A stretch of DNA of 64,000 bases from Pseudomonadota bacterium (GCA_018822105.1 JAHJLB010000001.1:62001-126000), one strand, 5' to 3'; shown: positions 25,695 through 34,777, counted from the stretch's first letter. Numbers and translations: made by a program. Notes: generated by a model not told the origin, from the sequence alone.

Positions 25695-27462
25695 CTCCTT
25701 CATCCACCCGACCGTGGGCTTCTACGCCCTGGCGCTGATCCTGCCGTTCCTGCGCGGCAAGGCCTGGAAATGGCTCCTGCTCATTCCGCCCGTCATCGCC
25801 ATCTGGAGCGTCATGACCGTGAGCCCCGGGTTCTACGGCGAGTTGAACTACCTGGGCCAGAAGCTCATGATGGGCCGGGTGGACAAGCTCTCCCTGGTCT
25901 TCGCCCAGGTCTTCGCCGTCATGAGCCTCATCGGCATGGTCTACGCCCTGCACGTGGAGGACAAGCTTCAGCACATCATGGCCTGCGTGTACGTGGGCGG
26001 CGCCTTCGGCTGCACCTTCGCCGGCGACCTGCTGACCCTGTTCATCTTCTGGGAGCTCATGAGCATCGGCTCAACCTTCCTCATCTGGCTGGCCCGGAAC
26101 CCCGTGTCCACCAAGGCGGGCTTCCGCTACTTCATGTACCACACCATCGGCGGCCTGTTCCTGCTGATCGGCCTGCTGCTGCGCTATAAGGCCGTGGGCA
26201 CCTTCTCCTTCGACGCCGTGGACCCGCACCACCTCATGGCCTACGACTGGATGATCCTCCTGGGCTTCTGCGTCAACGCGGCGGTGGTGCCCCTGCACGC
26301 CTGGCTGCCCGACGCCTATCCCGAGGGCACGGTCACCGGCTCGGTGTTCATGTGCGCCTTCACCACCAAGACGGCGGTGTACGTGCTCATGCGCGGCTTC
26401 GCCGGGGTGGAGCTCCTGGCCATCGCCGGAACCGTCATGTGCGTCTACGGCGTGCTCTACGCGTGCATCGAAAACAACGCCCGGCGCATCTTGTCCTACC
26501 ACATCGTCTCCCAGGTGGGCTACATGGTGGCCGGCATCGGCATCGGCACGGCCATGACCCTGAACGGCGCCACGGCCCACGCCTACGCCCACATCCTGTA
26601 CAAGGGCCTGCTCTTCATGGGCACGGGCTGCCTGCTCTACGCCGCCGGCACCACCAAGCTGGACAAGCTGGGCGGGCTGGTGCACCGCATGCCCTGGGTC
26701 ATGGTCATGTACATGGTGGCGGCCCTGTCCATCTCGGGCATGCCCCTGTTCAACGGCTTCATCTCCAAGACCATGACCATCGTGGGCGCAGCCGAGGCGC
26801 ACCGCACCTGGCTGGCCATCGGCATGGAAGTGGCCGCCGTGGGTACGTTCCTCTCTGTGGGCATCAAGCTGCCGTACTTCGCCTTCTGGGCCAAGCCGGC
26901 CAACGACAAGATCGTGCTCAAGCCCATCCCGGCGAACATGTACGTGGGCATGGCCATGGGCGCGGTGCTGTGCATCGCCCAGGGCCTCTACCCCGACATG
27001 CTCTACCGCTACCTGCCCTTCGAAATGGAGCACGCCTACCACCCCTGGACCGTGTGGCATGTGCTGCAGTCCTTCATGCTCCTGGGCTTCTCCGGGCTGG
27101 CCTTCTACCTCACGCGGGACATCATCACCCCGCACGCCAAGACCAACCTGGACTTTGACTTCTTTTACCGGCTCATCGGCCGGGGCGTAATGGCCCTGGT
27201 ATGCAAGCCCCTGGCCTGGATCGACGACCGCTGGACCGAGGCGTACCGCGTCGCCGGACTGAGCGGCCTGCTCACCCTGGCGCGGGGCACGATGTGGTTC
27301 GACACCAAAGGAATCGACACCGTGGTGGACGGCTCGGCGTACACGGTCCAGAACGTGGGCGTGCTCAGCGCCAGGGTGCAGACCGGACGGCTCCAGGACT
27401 ACCTGGGCCTTGCCGCTGCCCTTGCCCTGTGCGTGTTCGCGGCGGTCTGGTACTTCGCCTAA
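25678..27462 (+). CDS. nuoL: NuoL-like antiporter subunit with lateral helix
   Basis: A 594-aa antiporter-family membrane subunit. Proton-channel residues are visible: Glu in FIFWELMSIGSTF, His/Lys in VVPLHAWLPDAYPEG, and TTKTAVYVLMRGF. The C-terminal part (about 480-572) ends with WFDTKGIDTVVDG and ARVQTGRLQDY before a last helix, the typical end of the NuoL lateral helix. That segment is about 90 residues, possibly longer than in a standard NuoL. ATG 25678 is chosen because GGAG lies 9 nt before it; the in-frame ATG 25669 is too close to the site. Confidence 0.85.
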   Translation: MSAITSSFIHPTVGFYALALILPFLRGKAWKWLLLIPPVIAIWSVMTVSPGFYGELNYLGQKLMMGRVDKLSLVFAQVFAVMSLIGMVYALHVEDKLQHIMACVYVGGAFGCTFAGDLLTLFIFWELMSIGSTFLIWLARNPVSTKAGFRYFMYHTIGGLFLLIGLLLRYKAVGTFSFDAVDPHHLMAYDWMILLGFCVNAAVVPLHAWLPDAYPEGTVTGSVFMCAFTTKTAVYVLMRGFAGVELLAIAGTVMCVYGVLYACIENNARRILSYHIVSQVGYMVAGIGIGTAMTLNGATAHAYAHILYKGLLFMGTGCLLYAAGTTKLDKLGGLVHRMPWVMVMYMVAALSISGMPLFNGFISKTMTIVGAAEAHRTWLAIGMEVAAVGTFLSVGIKLPYFAFWAKPANDKIVLKPIPANMYVGMAMGAVLCIAQGLYPDMLYRYLPFEMEHAYHPWTVWHVLQSFMLLGFSGLAFYLTRDIITPHAKTNLDFDFFYRLIGRGVMALVCKPLAWIDDRWTEAYRVAGLSGLLTLARGTMWFDTKGIDTVVDGSAYTVQNVGVLSARVQTGRLQDYLGLAAALALCVFAAVWYFA

Positions 27463-27489
27463 ACCTCGCAACGAGACGGAGAGCGAGCC

Positions 27490-29028
27490 TTGGAATTCGG
27501 ATACCCAGTTTTATCAACACTGATTGTTTTTCCGCTTCTGGCCGCAGCGGGGCTTTTCCTCATCAAAAGCCCGCAGGTCGCGCGCGCCTACACCATGGGC
27601 GCAAGCATCCTGGAGCTGATCCTGGCCATCCCGCTCTTCACCTTTAAACACAACGCCGAGTGGCAGTTCGTGGAGCGAGCGTCCTGGGTGCCGCAGTGGG
27701 GGCTGGAATACCACCTCGCTGTGGACGGCATCAGCTACCTCATGGTCATGCTGACGCTGTTCATCCTGCCCCTGTGCGTCATGTGCTCCTGGACGTACAT
27801 CTCCAAGCGGGTCAAGGAGTTCCACTTCTGCCTGCTGTTCATGACCGCGGCCTGCGTGGGCGTGTTCGCGGCCCTTGACTTCGTGCTCTTCTACGTCTTC
27901 TGGGAGGCCATGCTCATCCCCATGTACCTGCTCATCGCGGTCTGGGGCGGCGATCAGCGCCGGTACGCCTCGCTCAAGTTCTTCCTGTTCACCCTGGCCG
28001 GCAGCACCCTGCTTTTGGCGGCCATCGTGGCCTTCCGCATCACCGGAGGCACCTTCTCCATACCGGAGCTCATGCAGTTCCCCTTCACCTTCCAGTTCCA
28101 GTTCTGGGCCTTCCTGGCCATGGCCCTGGCCTTCGCCATCAAGGTGCCCATGTTCCCGTTCCACACCTGGCTTCCGGCAGCCCACGTGCAGGCCCCCTCG
28201 GCCGGCTCGGTCATCCTGGCCGCCGTGCTGCTCAAGATGGGCACCTACGGCTTCCTGCGCTTCTGCCTGCCCCTGACGCCCGAGGCCAGCGTCTACTTCG
28301 CGCCCCTCATGATCGCCGTGTCCGTCGCCAGCATCCTTTACGGCGGGGCCATCGCCCTCGGCCAGTCGGACATCAAGAAGCTGGTGGCCTATTCCTCGGT
28401 GGGCCACATGGGCTTCGTGACCCTGGGCATCTTCCTCTTCAACCTCCGCGGGGTCGAAGGCGCCCTGTTCCAGATGCTCAACCACGGCATCATCACCGGC
28501 GCGCTGTTCATGATGATCGGCGCGGTCTATGAGCGCAGCCACAGCCGCGCCATCACCGACAACATGGGCCTGGGCAAGTATCTGCCCGCGTTCATGGGCT
28601 TCTGGGGCCTTTACGCCCTGGCCAGCTTCGGCTTCCCCGGCACCAACGGGTTCGTGGGCGAGATGCTGGTCTTCACCGCGGCCTTCCAGGTCAGCCCCTA
28701 CATCGGCGCACTCCTGGTGCCCGGCGCGCTCCTGGGCGCGGCCTACATGTTCCGCGTGTCGCTCAAGATGGCCTGGGGACAGCCCAGCTCGGCCAAGACC
28801 TGGCGCGACCTGAACACGCGCGAATGGGCCTACCTGCTCATTCCCGCGGTCTTCGTCTTCTACATCGGACTTGCTCCGGGTCTGTTCTTCAAGCTCATAG
28901 ACCCGTCCGTCGAGAAGCTGGTAAGCGATCTCAAGCAGCGCTCCAAGGTGGAGCAGAAGGTGGCGGCACAACCCGCGCCTCCTGCGGTGGCCGCCGTGGT
29001 GATTCCTGCCGAACCGGTCAACAATTAG
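27490..29028 (+). CDS. nuoM: Complex I subunit M
   Basis: A 512-aa antiporter-like subunit. FYVFWEAMLIPMYLLI holds the TM5 glutamate, and KVPMFPFHTWLPAAHVQAPS with LLKMGTYGFLRF holds the channel Lys/His residues; SDIKKLVAYSSVGHMGFV follows. These are standard NuoM features. The start is TTG 27490 with GGAG upstream. The C-terminal 40 residues are a Lys/Ala/Pro-rich tail. Confidence 0.93.
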   Translation: MEFGYPVLSTLIVFPLLAAAGLFLIKSPQVARAYTMGASILELILAIPLFTFKHNAEWQFVERASWVPQWGLEYHLAVDGISYLMVMLTLFILPLCVMCSWTYISKRVKEFHFCLLFMTAACVGVFAALDFVLFYVFWEAMLIPMYLLIAVWGGDQRRYASLKFFLFTLAGSTLLLAAIVAFRITGGTFSIPELMQFPFTFQFQFWAFLAMALAFAIKVPMFPFHTWLPAAHVQAPSAGSVILAAVLLKMGTYGFLRFCLPLTPEASVYFAPLMIAVSVASILYGGAIALGQSDIKKLVAYSSVGHMGFVTLGIFLFNLRGVEGALFQMLNHGIITGALFMMIGAVYERSHSRAITDNMGLGKYLPAFMGFWGLYALASFGFPGTNGFVGEMLVFTAAFQVSPYIGALLVPGALLGAAYMFRVSLKMAWGQPSSAKTWRDLNTREWAYLLIPAVFVFYIGLAPGLFFKLIDPSVEKLVSDLKQRSKVEQKVAAQPAPPAVAAVVIPAEPVNN

Positions 29029-29040
29029 GGAGTGGCGGCC

Positions 29041-30477
29041 GTGGTTTTCAATCCCATCCAGATTGTCCCGGAATTGTATCAACTGTTGCTGATCCTCGCC
29101 TTGTTCTTCCAGAGCCTGGGCGACGGCTCGGACACCCCTCCTGCGGAGCGCTGGCTTCCGTTCTTCGCCGGGTTCGGGGTCTTCGTGACCATCGTCTCCT
29201 GGGGCGCGGAGGGGCTGATCTTCGGCGGGGCCTACAAGCTCGACGCGCTCTCGCAGTTCATGAAGCTGGCCATTGCCGGCGGCTTCTACGTGACCGTGCT
29301 GAACGCCTCCCGCCAGCCCTCCCTTGAGGAGCGCAAGCGCCCGGACTACTTCATGTTCCTTGCGATCTCCGCCTGGGGCCTGATGATCCTGTCCTCGGCG
29401 GTGGAGCTCATCACCATCTACCTGGCCCTGGAGATATCCTCCTACAGCCTCTACGCCGTCATCCCCCTGCGCACCACGAATGGCGTGGGCGACCGCGGCG
29501 CGGCCGAGGCCGGCATCAAGTACATCCTCTTCGGCGCGGTGGCCACGGCCATGGCCCTGTACGGCTTCTCCTACATCCTGGCCAGCCAGCACACGAGCTA
29601 CATCTCGCAGCTGGCCCTGCGCACCTGGACCTGGGACGGCGCGCCCATGGCCGTGGTCGGCCTGTCGCTGTTCCTGGGCGGCATGTTCTACAAGCTGGCC
29701 CTGTTCCCCTTCCACTTCTGGTGCCCGGACGTCTACCAGGGCGCGAGCAACGAGACCGCCGGTTTCGTGGCCACCCTGCCCAAGCTGGGCGCCGTGGTGG
29801 TCCTGGTGCGCCTGGCCGTGCTGCTCAAGCCCGGCCTGGAGATAACCACGCTCCTGGCCGTGCTGGGCGCGCTATCCATGACCTACGGCAACCTCTGCGC
29901 CCTGGCCCAGACGGACCTGAAGCGCATCCTCGGCTTCTCCTCCGTGGCCCACGCGGGCTACATCATGGTCGGCCTGGTCTCCGGCACGGCCATGGGCCTT
30001 TCGGCGGCCATCTTCTACGCCCTGGCCTACGTGGTCATGAACCTGCTCTGCTTCTGGGTCATCAGCCGCATCGCCTCCGACGGCCGCAACCTGCAGCTGA
30101 ACGATCTGAACGGCCTGTACAAGCGCTCCCCGGCCCTGGCCTTCGCCCTTGGCGTGGGCGCCTTCGCCCTGGTGGGCCTGCCGCCGACCATGGGCTTCAT
30201 GGGCAAGTTCTTCCTCATCACCTCGGCCTGGGACCACGGCTACAACTGGCTGGTCATCACCCTGGTCCTGAACAGCGCCATCGCCATCTACTACTATCTG
30301 GGCCTGGTGCGCCACGCTTACACCCATGAGGCGGGCGAGGACGTGCCCGCGCCGGACAACAGCGCCTTCAGCGTGGCCGGAGCGAGCATCCTGGCCGCAT
30401 TGGTGCTGGTGCTGGGCCTGGTGCCGGGCCGCGTGTTCGACTTCGCCATCCTGGCGGGCAAGCAGCTCCTGCCGTAG
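29041..30477 (+). CDS. nuoN: Complex I subunit N
   Basis: A 478-aa antiporter-like subunit with YLALEISSYSLYAVIP (TM5 glutamate), KLALFPFHFWCPDVYQGASN and TDLKRILGFSSVAHAGYI. GTG 29041 is preferred: the GGGAG site (29028-29032) overlaps the earlier in-frame GTG 29032 but is well spaced from 29041. It is the last gene of the operon, and a terminator follows 24 nt after its stop codon. Confidence 0.93.
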   Translation: MVFNPIQIVPELYQLLLILALFFQSLGDGSDTPPAERWLPFFAGFGVFVTIVSWGAEGLIFGGAYKLDALSQFMKLAIAGGFYVTVLNASRQPSLEERKRPDYFMFLAISAWGLMILSSAVELITIYLALEISSYSLYAVIPLRTTNGVGDRGAAEAGIKYILFGAVATAMALYGFSYILASQHTSYISQLALRTWTWDGAPMAVVGLSLFLGGMFYKLALFPFHFWCPDVYQGASNETAGFVATLPKLGAVVVLVRLAVLLKPGLEITTLLAVLGALSMTYGNLCALAQTDLKRILGFSSVAHAGYIMVGLVSGTAMGLSAAIFYALAYVVMNLLCFWVISRIASDGRNLQLNDLNGLYKRSPALAFALGVGAFALVGLPPTMGFMGKFFLITSAWDHGYNWLVITLVLNSAIAIYYYLGLVRHAYTHEAGEDVPAPDNSAFSVAGASILAALVLVLGLVPGRVFDFAILAGKQLLP

Positions 30478-30500
30478 CCCCGCTTTGCTCCGACAAACGA

Positions 30501-30528
30501 AAGGCCCGCTTGCGCGGGCCTTTTTTGT
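30501..30528 (+). terminator. Intrinsic terminator of the complex I operon
   Basis: AGGCCCGC, 4-nt loop, GCGGGCCT, then TTTTTGTT. Confidence 0.93.
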
Positions 30529-30536
30529 TGCGCCAC

Positions 30537-30564
30537 TTGACTTCACGGCCCAAGCCTTTAGCGT
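30537..30564 (+). promoter_or_regulatory. Sigma-70-type promoter before the HsdR-N-like gene
   Basis: TTGACT, 16-bp spacer, TAGCGT. The predicted start is about 30571, shortly before the AGGAGGG site. Other candidate promoters in the window share a TAGnnT-type -10. Confidence 0.45.
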
Positions 30565-30586
30565 AAGCATTGAAGCAGGAGGGCAT

Positions 30587-31186
30587 ATGCACGAAGTCAG
30601 CCTTGGCGGCATGCTCACCGACTACCTCACCGGCCAGGCCATCGAGGAGACCACCTACGAGGAGTTCCGGCAGGCCCTGGCGAAATTTCTGGTGGAGGAG
30701 AAGGGCTTTCCCAGGGACAGCCTCCGGGCCAAGGTGCCCCTGGTCTTCCAGATCGACGGCCAGGACACCGGCCGGCACGTCGATCTGGTGGCCTCTGACG
30801 CCTCCGGCCGCCCGCTTTTGCTGGTGATCTTCTGCGCCGGCGACGTGGGCAGCTTCGAGCGCGAGACCGTGAGCTGCGCTCGCCTGTTCCCGGGCGGGCC
30901 CGTGCCCGTGGCCATCGCCACGGACTCCATCGGCGCCAGCGTCCTGGACACCGCCACGGGCGACGCCCTCTCCCACCCGCAAAGCGGGGCCGCCGGCGTG
31001 CGCGCCATACCCACCTGGAACGAGCTGCAGGCCCTGGTGGCCGCAAGCGACGCCCGCACCCTGCGCCAGCCGCTGTCCGAGGAGCGCCGCCGCAAGGAGG
31101 AGCGCATCCTGCACGCCTACAACGGGTTTTTGTACGGCACCTGCTGCAGCGAATCCTGCCGCGTGCCGCCAAAGCGCGAAAGCTAG
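30587..31186 (+). CDS. HsdR N-terminal-like domain protein, catalytic core degenerate
   Basis: A 199-aa protein resembling the type I restriction enzyme R N-terminal domain family (HSDR_N_2). The segment HVDLVASDASGRPLLLVIF keeps the first metal-binding Asp of a PD-(D/E)xK fold, but the expected E-x-K reads I-F-C, so nuclease activity is unlikely. The C-terminus has an unusual [13 protein letters not shown] precedes the ATG, and a promoter lies upstream. The stop is 9 nt before the fapA-like gene, so the two are probably an operon. The role is unknown; it may bind nucleic acid. Confidence 0.7.
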   Translation: MHEVSLGGMLTDYLTGQAIEETTYEEFRQALAKFLVEEKGFPRDSLRAKVPLVFQIDGQDTGRHVDLVASDASGRPLLLVIFCAGDVGSFERETVSCARLFPGGPVPVAIATDSIGASVLDTATGDALSHPQSGAAGVRAIPTWNELQALVAASDARTLRQPLSEERRRKEERILHAYNGFLYGTCCSESCRVPPKRES

Positions 31187-31195
31187 GGCCGGGCA

Positions 31196-33154
31196 ATGAC
31201 GGACAACATGGACAAGACCCAAGGCAACGGCGGCGCTCTGGATGCCGGAGCTGTTGACGCCGACGCGGGCCTGCGCTTCGGGGGCAGCCCGGACCGCATG
31301 ATGGTCGGCGTCAGCCGTTACGTGCCTGCGCGCGGCTCGGGGCGGCCCTTGTCGCTGGAGCTGCTGCGCGAAGCCATGCGCAAGACCGGCATCACGGCGC
31401 CCATGGATGAAAAGCACGCCGCCGAGGCCGTGCGGCTTCTGCTGGCCGGGCAGGAGGCCCGCAGCATCGTCATCGCCCGGGGGGTGCGGCCGCAGAACGC
31501 CCAGGACGCCTGGGTGGAGCTCCTGGGCTCCCTGGAGCGCCCGGTGCTGCCCGGTCAGGTCTTCGCCCGGCTGCACGCCGCGGTGCCGGCGCAGGAGGGC
31601 CGGGACGTGGCGGGCAACCCGGTGCCGCCTGAGGAAACGCGCGCCCCGCGCACGATCGCTGTGGGCGGGGGCATCCTCCAGGACCGGGACGGCGCGCTCT
31701 CGGCCCAGGTGGCCGGCCTGGTCCGCGTCAGCGAGGCCAGGATCGAACTGGCGCCGCTGGTCCAGGTGTCCCCGGACAGGCTCCGGGCCACGGCCACGCT
31801 CTACGCCAGGGACGCCCTGGGCAACGAGATAACGCCCGAGGGCCTGGCCCAGGCCCTGGTCAGCCAGGGCGTGGTCTTCGGCCTGCAGCTGGAGTCCCTG
31901 GCCGCCGGCCTGGCCCAGGCCAAGGCAGGGGGCAAGGCAGTGGAGGGGGTCGTGGTGGCCCAGGGGCAGGCCCCGGCGCACGGCGAAAACGGGCGGCTGG
32001 AGCTCTTGTGCGGTGAGCAAGCCTGCGCGGAGCCCCCGGATGAGCATGCGCGGCTGGACTACCACCAGCGCAACCTGTTCCACGTGGCGGAGCAGGGGCA
32101 GGACATCGCCCGCCTGCGCCAGCCCACAAAGGGCGTGCCGGGCCGGGACGTGGCCAACGGGCCGATTCCGGCCAAGGACGGCGCGCCCCTGCGCCTGCAG
32201 ACGGGCAAGAACGTGGAGACCCTGGAGGGCGGGGCGCTCTTCCGCGCCAAAATCGCGGGAGTGGTGCTGGCCACCAAGGGCGGCCTGGACATGAGCGAGC
32301 TGCTCTCCATCCCCGGGGACGTGGATTTCGGCAGCGGCAACATCCAGCTGGCCCAGGGCTCCCTGCGCGTGGGCGGAACGGTTCGCACGGGCTTCACGGT
32401 GGAGGTGCCGGGCCAGGTCCTGGTGGAGGGCATGGTGGAGAGCGCGCGCATCATCGCCGGGGGCGATGTCATCGTGCGCGGGGGCATCTTCATGTCCGGC
32501 GACGAAACCGCCCATGTGGAGGCTGGCGGCAGCGTCGTCGCCGCCTTCACGCACAACGCCCAGGTCCAGGCCGCGGGGGATGTGACCGTGACCATGTCCA
32601 TGGTCGGCAGCAAGACGAACAAGGGCTCCCGCGTGACCGCCGGCGGTTTCCTGCGCGTCACCGACCCCAAGGGCCGCATCATGGGCGGCACCGTGATCAG
32701 CGCCAAGGGCGTGGAGGTCTTCGACGCCGGGTCTGACCGGGGCATGGTCACCACCCTGGCCCTGAGCCATGAGACACCGGAGATCGAGGCCCTGATCAAG
32801 GAGATGCGGGAGCTGAAGGTCCTCAAGGCGCGCGCGGTGTTCGTGGTGGGCGAGGGCGACGGCGCGGCGGCCCTGACCAGGCTCTTCGCCGAGCGCCGGG
32901 AGGAGGCCGAGGAGCTTCTGGCCCGCAGGGAGGGCATCGAGGCCCGGCTGAAGCAGATCCAGCGCAGCCTGGCCGAGCTGGCCCAGGAGCACCTGGAGCG
33001 TGTTTCCACCGCCCGCATCACCATCCGCGGCACAGCCTACCCTGGCGTGGCCATCAAGATGGGCGGCCGCTCCCTCTACGTGGAGCGGCCCCTGGAGCGC
33101 TGCTTCTTCGCCTGGGACGCGCAGGACAAGGAGATTGTCACCGGCAGCCTGTAG
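31196..33154 (+). CDS. FapA-family protein (DUF342)
   Basis: A 652-aa cytoplasmic protein of the FapA (DUF342) family. Features are an N-terminal domain, the repetitive glycine/valine-rich beta-helix region (about 380-520, e.g. IPGDVDFGSGNIQL and GDVIVRGGIF), and a charged coiled-coil region (about 545-600) before a conserved C-terminal domain (ITIRGTAYPGVAIKMG). FapA-like proteins are thought to form polymers and influence flagella, septum or polarity in some bacteria; the role here is not known. An alternative start lies at ATG 31208. Confidence 0.8.
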   Translation: MTDNMDKTQGNGGALDAGAVDADAGLRFGGSPDRMMVGVSRYVPARGSGRPLSLELLREAMRKTGITAPMDEKHAAEAVRLLLAGQEARSIVIARGVRPQNAQDAWVELLGSLERPVLPGQVFARLHAAVPAQEGRDVAGNPVPPEETRAPRTIAVGGGILQDRDGALSAQVAGLVRVSEARIELAPLVQVSPDRLRATATLYARDALGNEITPEGLAQALVSQGVVFGLQLESLAAGLAQAKAGGKAVEGVVVAQGQAPAHGENGRLELLCGEQACAEPPDEHARLDYHQRNLFHVAEQGQDIARLRQPTKGVPGRDVANGPIPAKDGAPLRLQTGKNVETLEGGALFRAKIAGVVLATKGGLDMSELLSIPGDVDFGSGNIQLAQGSLRVGGTVRTGFTVEVPGQVLVEGMVESARIIAGGDVIVRGGIFMSGDETAHVEAGGSVVAAFTHNAQVQAAGDVTVTMSMVGSKTNKGSRVTAGGFLRVTDPKGRIMGGTVISAKGVEVFDAGSDRGMVTTLALSHETPEIEALIKEMRELKVLKARAVFVVGEGDGAAALTRLFAERREEAEELLARREGIEARLKQIQRSLAELAQEHLERVSTARITIRGTAYPGVAIKMGGRSLYVERPLERCFFAWDAQDKEIVTGSL

Positions 33155-33210
33155 GGTGGGGTGCTGCCCCGCAGGCCCGGGGGCATGATGCCCCCCGAAC
33201 CCCCTCAGGC

Positions 33211-33257
33211 AAGCGAAAGGGCTGCTTCCGGCAATGCCGGAAGCAGCCCTTTCGCTT
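33211..33257. repeat. Perfect 22-bp inverted repeat
   Basis: Arms 33211-33232 and 33236-33257 are exact reverse complements around AAT. There is no T tract on the plus side, so it is not a classic terminator, though it lies between two convergent genes and could still stop or protect both transcripts. Confidence 0.8.
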
Positions 33258-33325
33258 GGGAGACTATGGACAGTCCTGAGGGGCTAAAGGCCCTTTGGCG
33301 GGGGCCAGGAACAACGCCCCTTGGC

Positions 33326-33550
33326 TCAATAGAACTCCTCGGTCCAACCCTCGGCGGTGATGCAGCGCCTGGGGCAGAGGCTGATGGCCTCGCGCACCTC
33401 GTCGTGGGTGGCGTGCTGGCGCTTCAGGCTGGGCCGCCCCAGGTCCTCGTCCCACTCGAAGATGTCCGGGCAGATGTCGCAGCAGCCCGAGCAGGCGTTG
33501 CAGCCGGAAAGATCGATGAGCACCTCGTGTTGCACCTCTGACTGAAGCAT
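33326..33550 (-). CDS. Single-cluster [4Fe-4S] ferredoxin
   Basis: A 74-aa ferredoxin of the Desulfovibrio type. CNACSGC (Cys17, 20, 23) plus a distal Cys in SLCPRRCI ligate one [4Fe-4S] cluster; extra cysteines at 24 and 27 could support an additional or different cluster. The acidic surface (DIFEWDEDLG) is typical. GGAGG precedes ATG 33550. It follows the YchF-like gene by 51 nt on the same strand. It is a candidate electron carrier for the NADH-module-less complex I. Confidence 0.88.
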   Translation of the reverse strand: MLQSEVQHEVLIDLSGCNACSGCCDICPDIFEWDEDLGRPSLKRQHATHDEVREAISLCPRRCITAEGWTEEFY

Positions 33551-33601
33551 GAGCCAAGCCTCCGGGTCTCTTGACAGATCCGGAACGGCCAGGCCGGATC
33601 G

Positions 33602-34615
33602 TCAGACGTTGAAACGGAATTCGATGATGTCGCCGTCCTGAACATAGTAATCTTTACCCTCAAGCCTGGCAAGACCCAACTCCTTGGCTTTCTTGAAATC
33701 GCCGGCCTTGAGGAAGTCGGCATAGCCGATGACCTCCGCGCGGATGAAGCCCTTCTGGAAGTCCGTATGGATGACCCCGGCGGCTTCCGGGGCGGTGGCG
33801 CCCACGCGCACGGGCCAGGAGCGGACCTCCTTGTCCCCGGCGGTGAGGAAGCTCATGAGGCCCAGCAGCTTGTAGGTGCGGGAAATGACCATGGACAGGG
33901 CGCTCTCGCTCAGGCCCAGGTCGGTGAGGAACATGGCGCGCTCCTCGGGGTCCTCGATGGCGGCCAGCTCGCGCTCCAGGCGGGCGCTCACGGCCATGTG
34001 CATCTGGCCCAGGCCGTCGGCGGGCAGCTCGAAGGAGCCCATGTCCTTCTCGGCGATGTTCCAGGTGTAGAGGATGGGCTTGGCCGTCAGGAAGCGGTAG
34101 CCGCGCATGGAGGGCTCATTGCACAGCGCCGGGTCGACCCGCAGGGGTTTTTCCTCCTCCAGCAGTGCGTGCGCCTTGGCCAGGCACTCCTCCTCCTTGG
34201 CGTCCACCAGGTCCTTGTTCTTCCGCTTGTCGCTGGCCATGCGCTCCTGGCGCTTCTCGATGACGGCCAGGTCGGACACCAGGAGATCGGCCTCCACGGC
34301 CCCATGCTGCTGCCTGGGGTCGCTCAGGCCGGAGAAGGCGTCCAGGGTGCAGAGCAGGCAGTCGTAGGGGCGGATGTCGTTGAGCACGCGCTCGCCCAGG
34401 CCGTGGCCCTTTCCGCCGCCGCCGGGCACGTCGAGGTATTCGATTTCGCTCAGGGTGATCTTCTTCGGGTTGAAGAGCTTGATCAGCGGGTCCAGGCGCG
34501 GCTCGGGAACCTTGACCATGGCGCGGTTTCCGGCCAGGGCGGCCTTCTCGCCCGCCAGGGCGGCGAACATGTCGGTCTTTCCGGAACCGGAAAAACCGAA
34601 GATTGCGGTTTTCAT
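33602..34615 (-). CDS. YchF/Obg-family P-loop NTPase, divergent paralogue
   Basis: A 337-aa protein. The C-terminal TGS-like domain ends with GFIRAEVIGYADF and RLEGKDYYVQDGDIIEFRFN, nearly identical in pattern to YchF. The G1 loop is GFSGSGKTD instead of the YchF GLPNVGKST; DVPG (G3) and NIAE (an NxxE G4, the ATP-preferring type) are present. It is thus a YchF-like ATPase, but not the standard housekeeping one, which should exist elsewhere. A helical insertion lies between G3 and G4. The partner and substrate are unknown; the conserved ferredoxin neighbour may be informative. Confidence 0.8.
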   Translation of the reverse strand: MKTAIFGFSGSGKTDMFAALAGEKAALAGNRAMVKVPEPRLDPLIKLFNPKKITLSEIEYLDVPGGGGKGHGLGERVLNDIRPYDCLLCTLDAFSGLSDPRQQHGAVEADLLVSDLAVIEKRQERMASDKRKNKDLVDAKEEECLAKAHALLEEEKPLRVDPALCNEPSMRGYRFLTAKPILYTWNIAEKDMGSFELPADGLGQMHMAVSARLERELAAIEDPEERAMFLTDLGLSESALSMVISRTYKLLGLMSFLTAGDKEVRSWPVRVGATAPEAAGVIHTDFQKGFIRAEVIGYADFLKAGDFKKAKELGLARLEGKDYYVQDGDIIEFRFNV

Positions 34616-34718
34616 GGATATTCCTCGTGTTGAAAATGCCGGTCATGCATCGTTGCAGGCCCGGGAGTGTAGGCAGGAACAGGCAAGGATGCAAGCGCGG
34701 CCTGGGGCGGGAGCGCGT

Positions 34719-34747
34719 TTGAATCCCGGCGAGAATTGCCGTAGGGT
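34719..34747 (+). promoter_or_regulatory. Sigma-70-type promoter for aroK
   Basis: TTGAAT, 17-bp spacer, TAGGGT; the predicted start near 34754 leaves a leader of about 24 nt. Confidence 0.4.
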
Positions 34748-34777
34748 CAATACAGCAAAATCGTGGGGGAGCATGAC

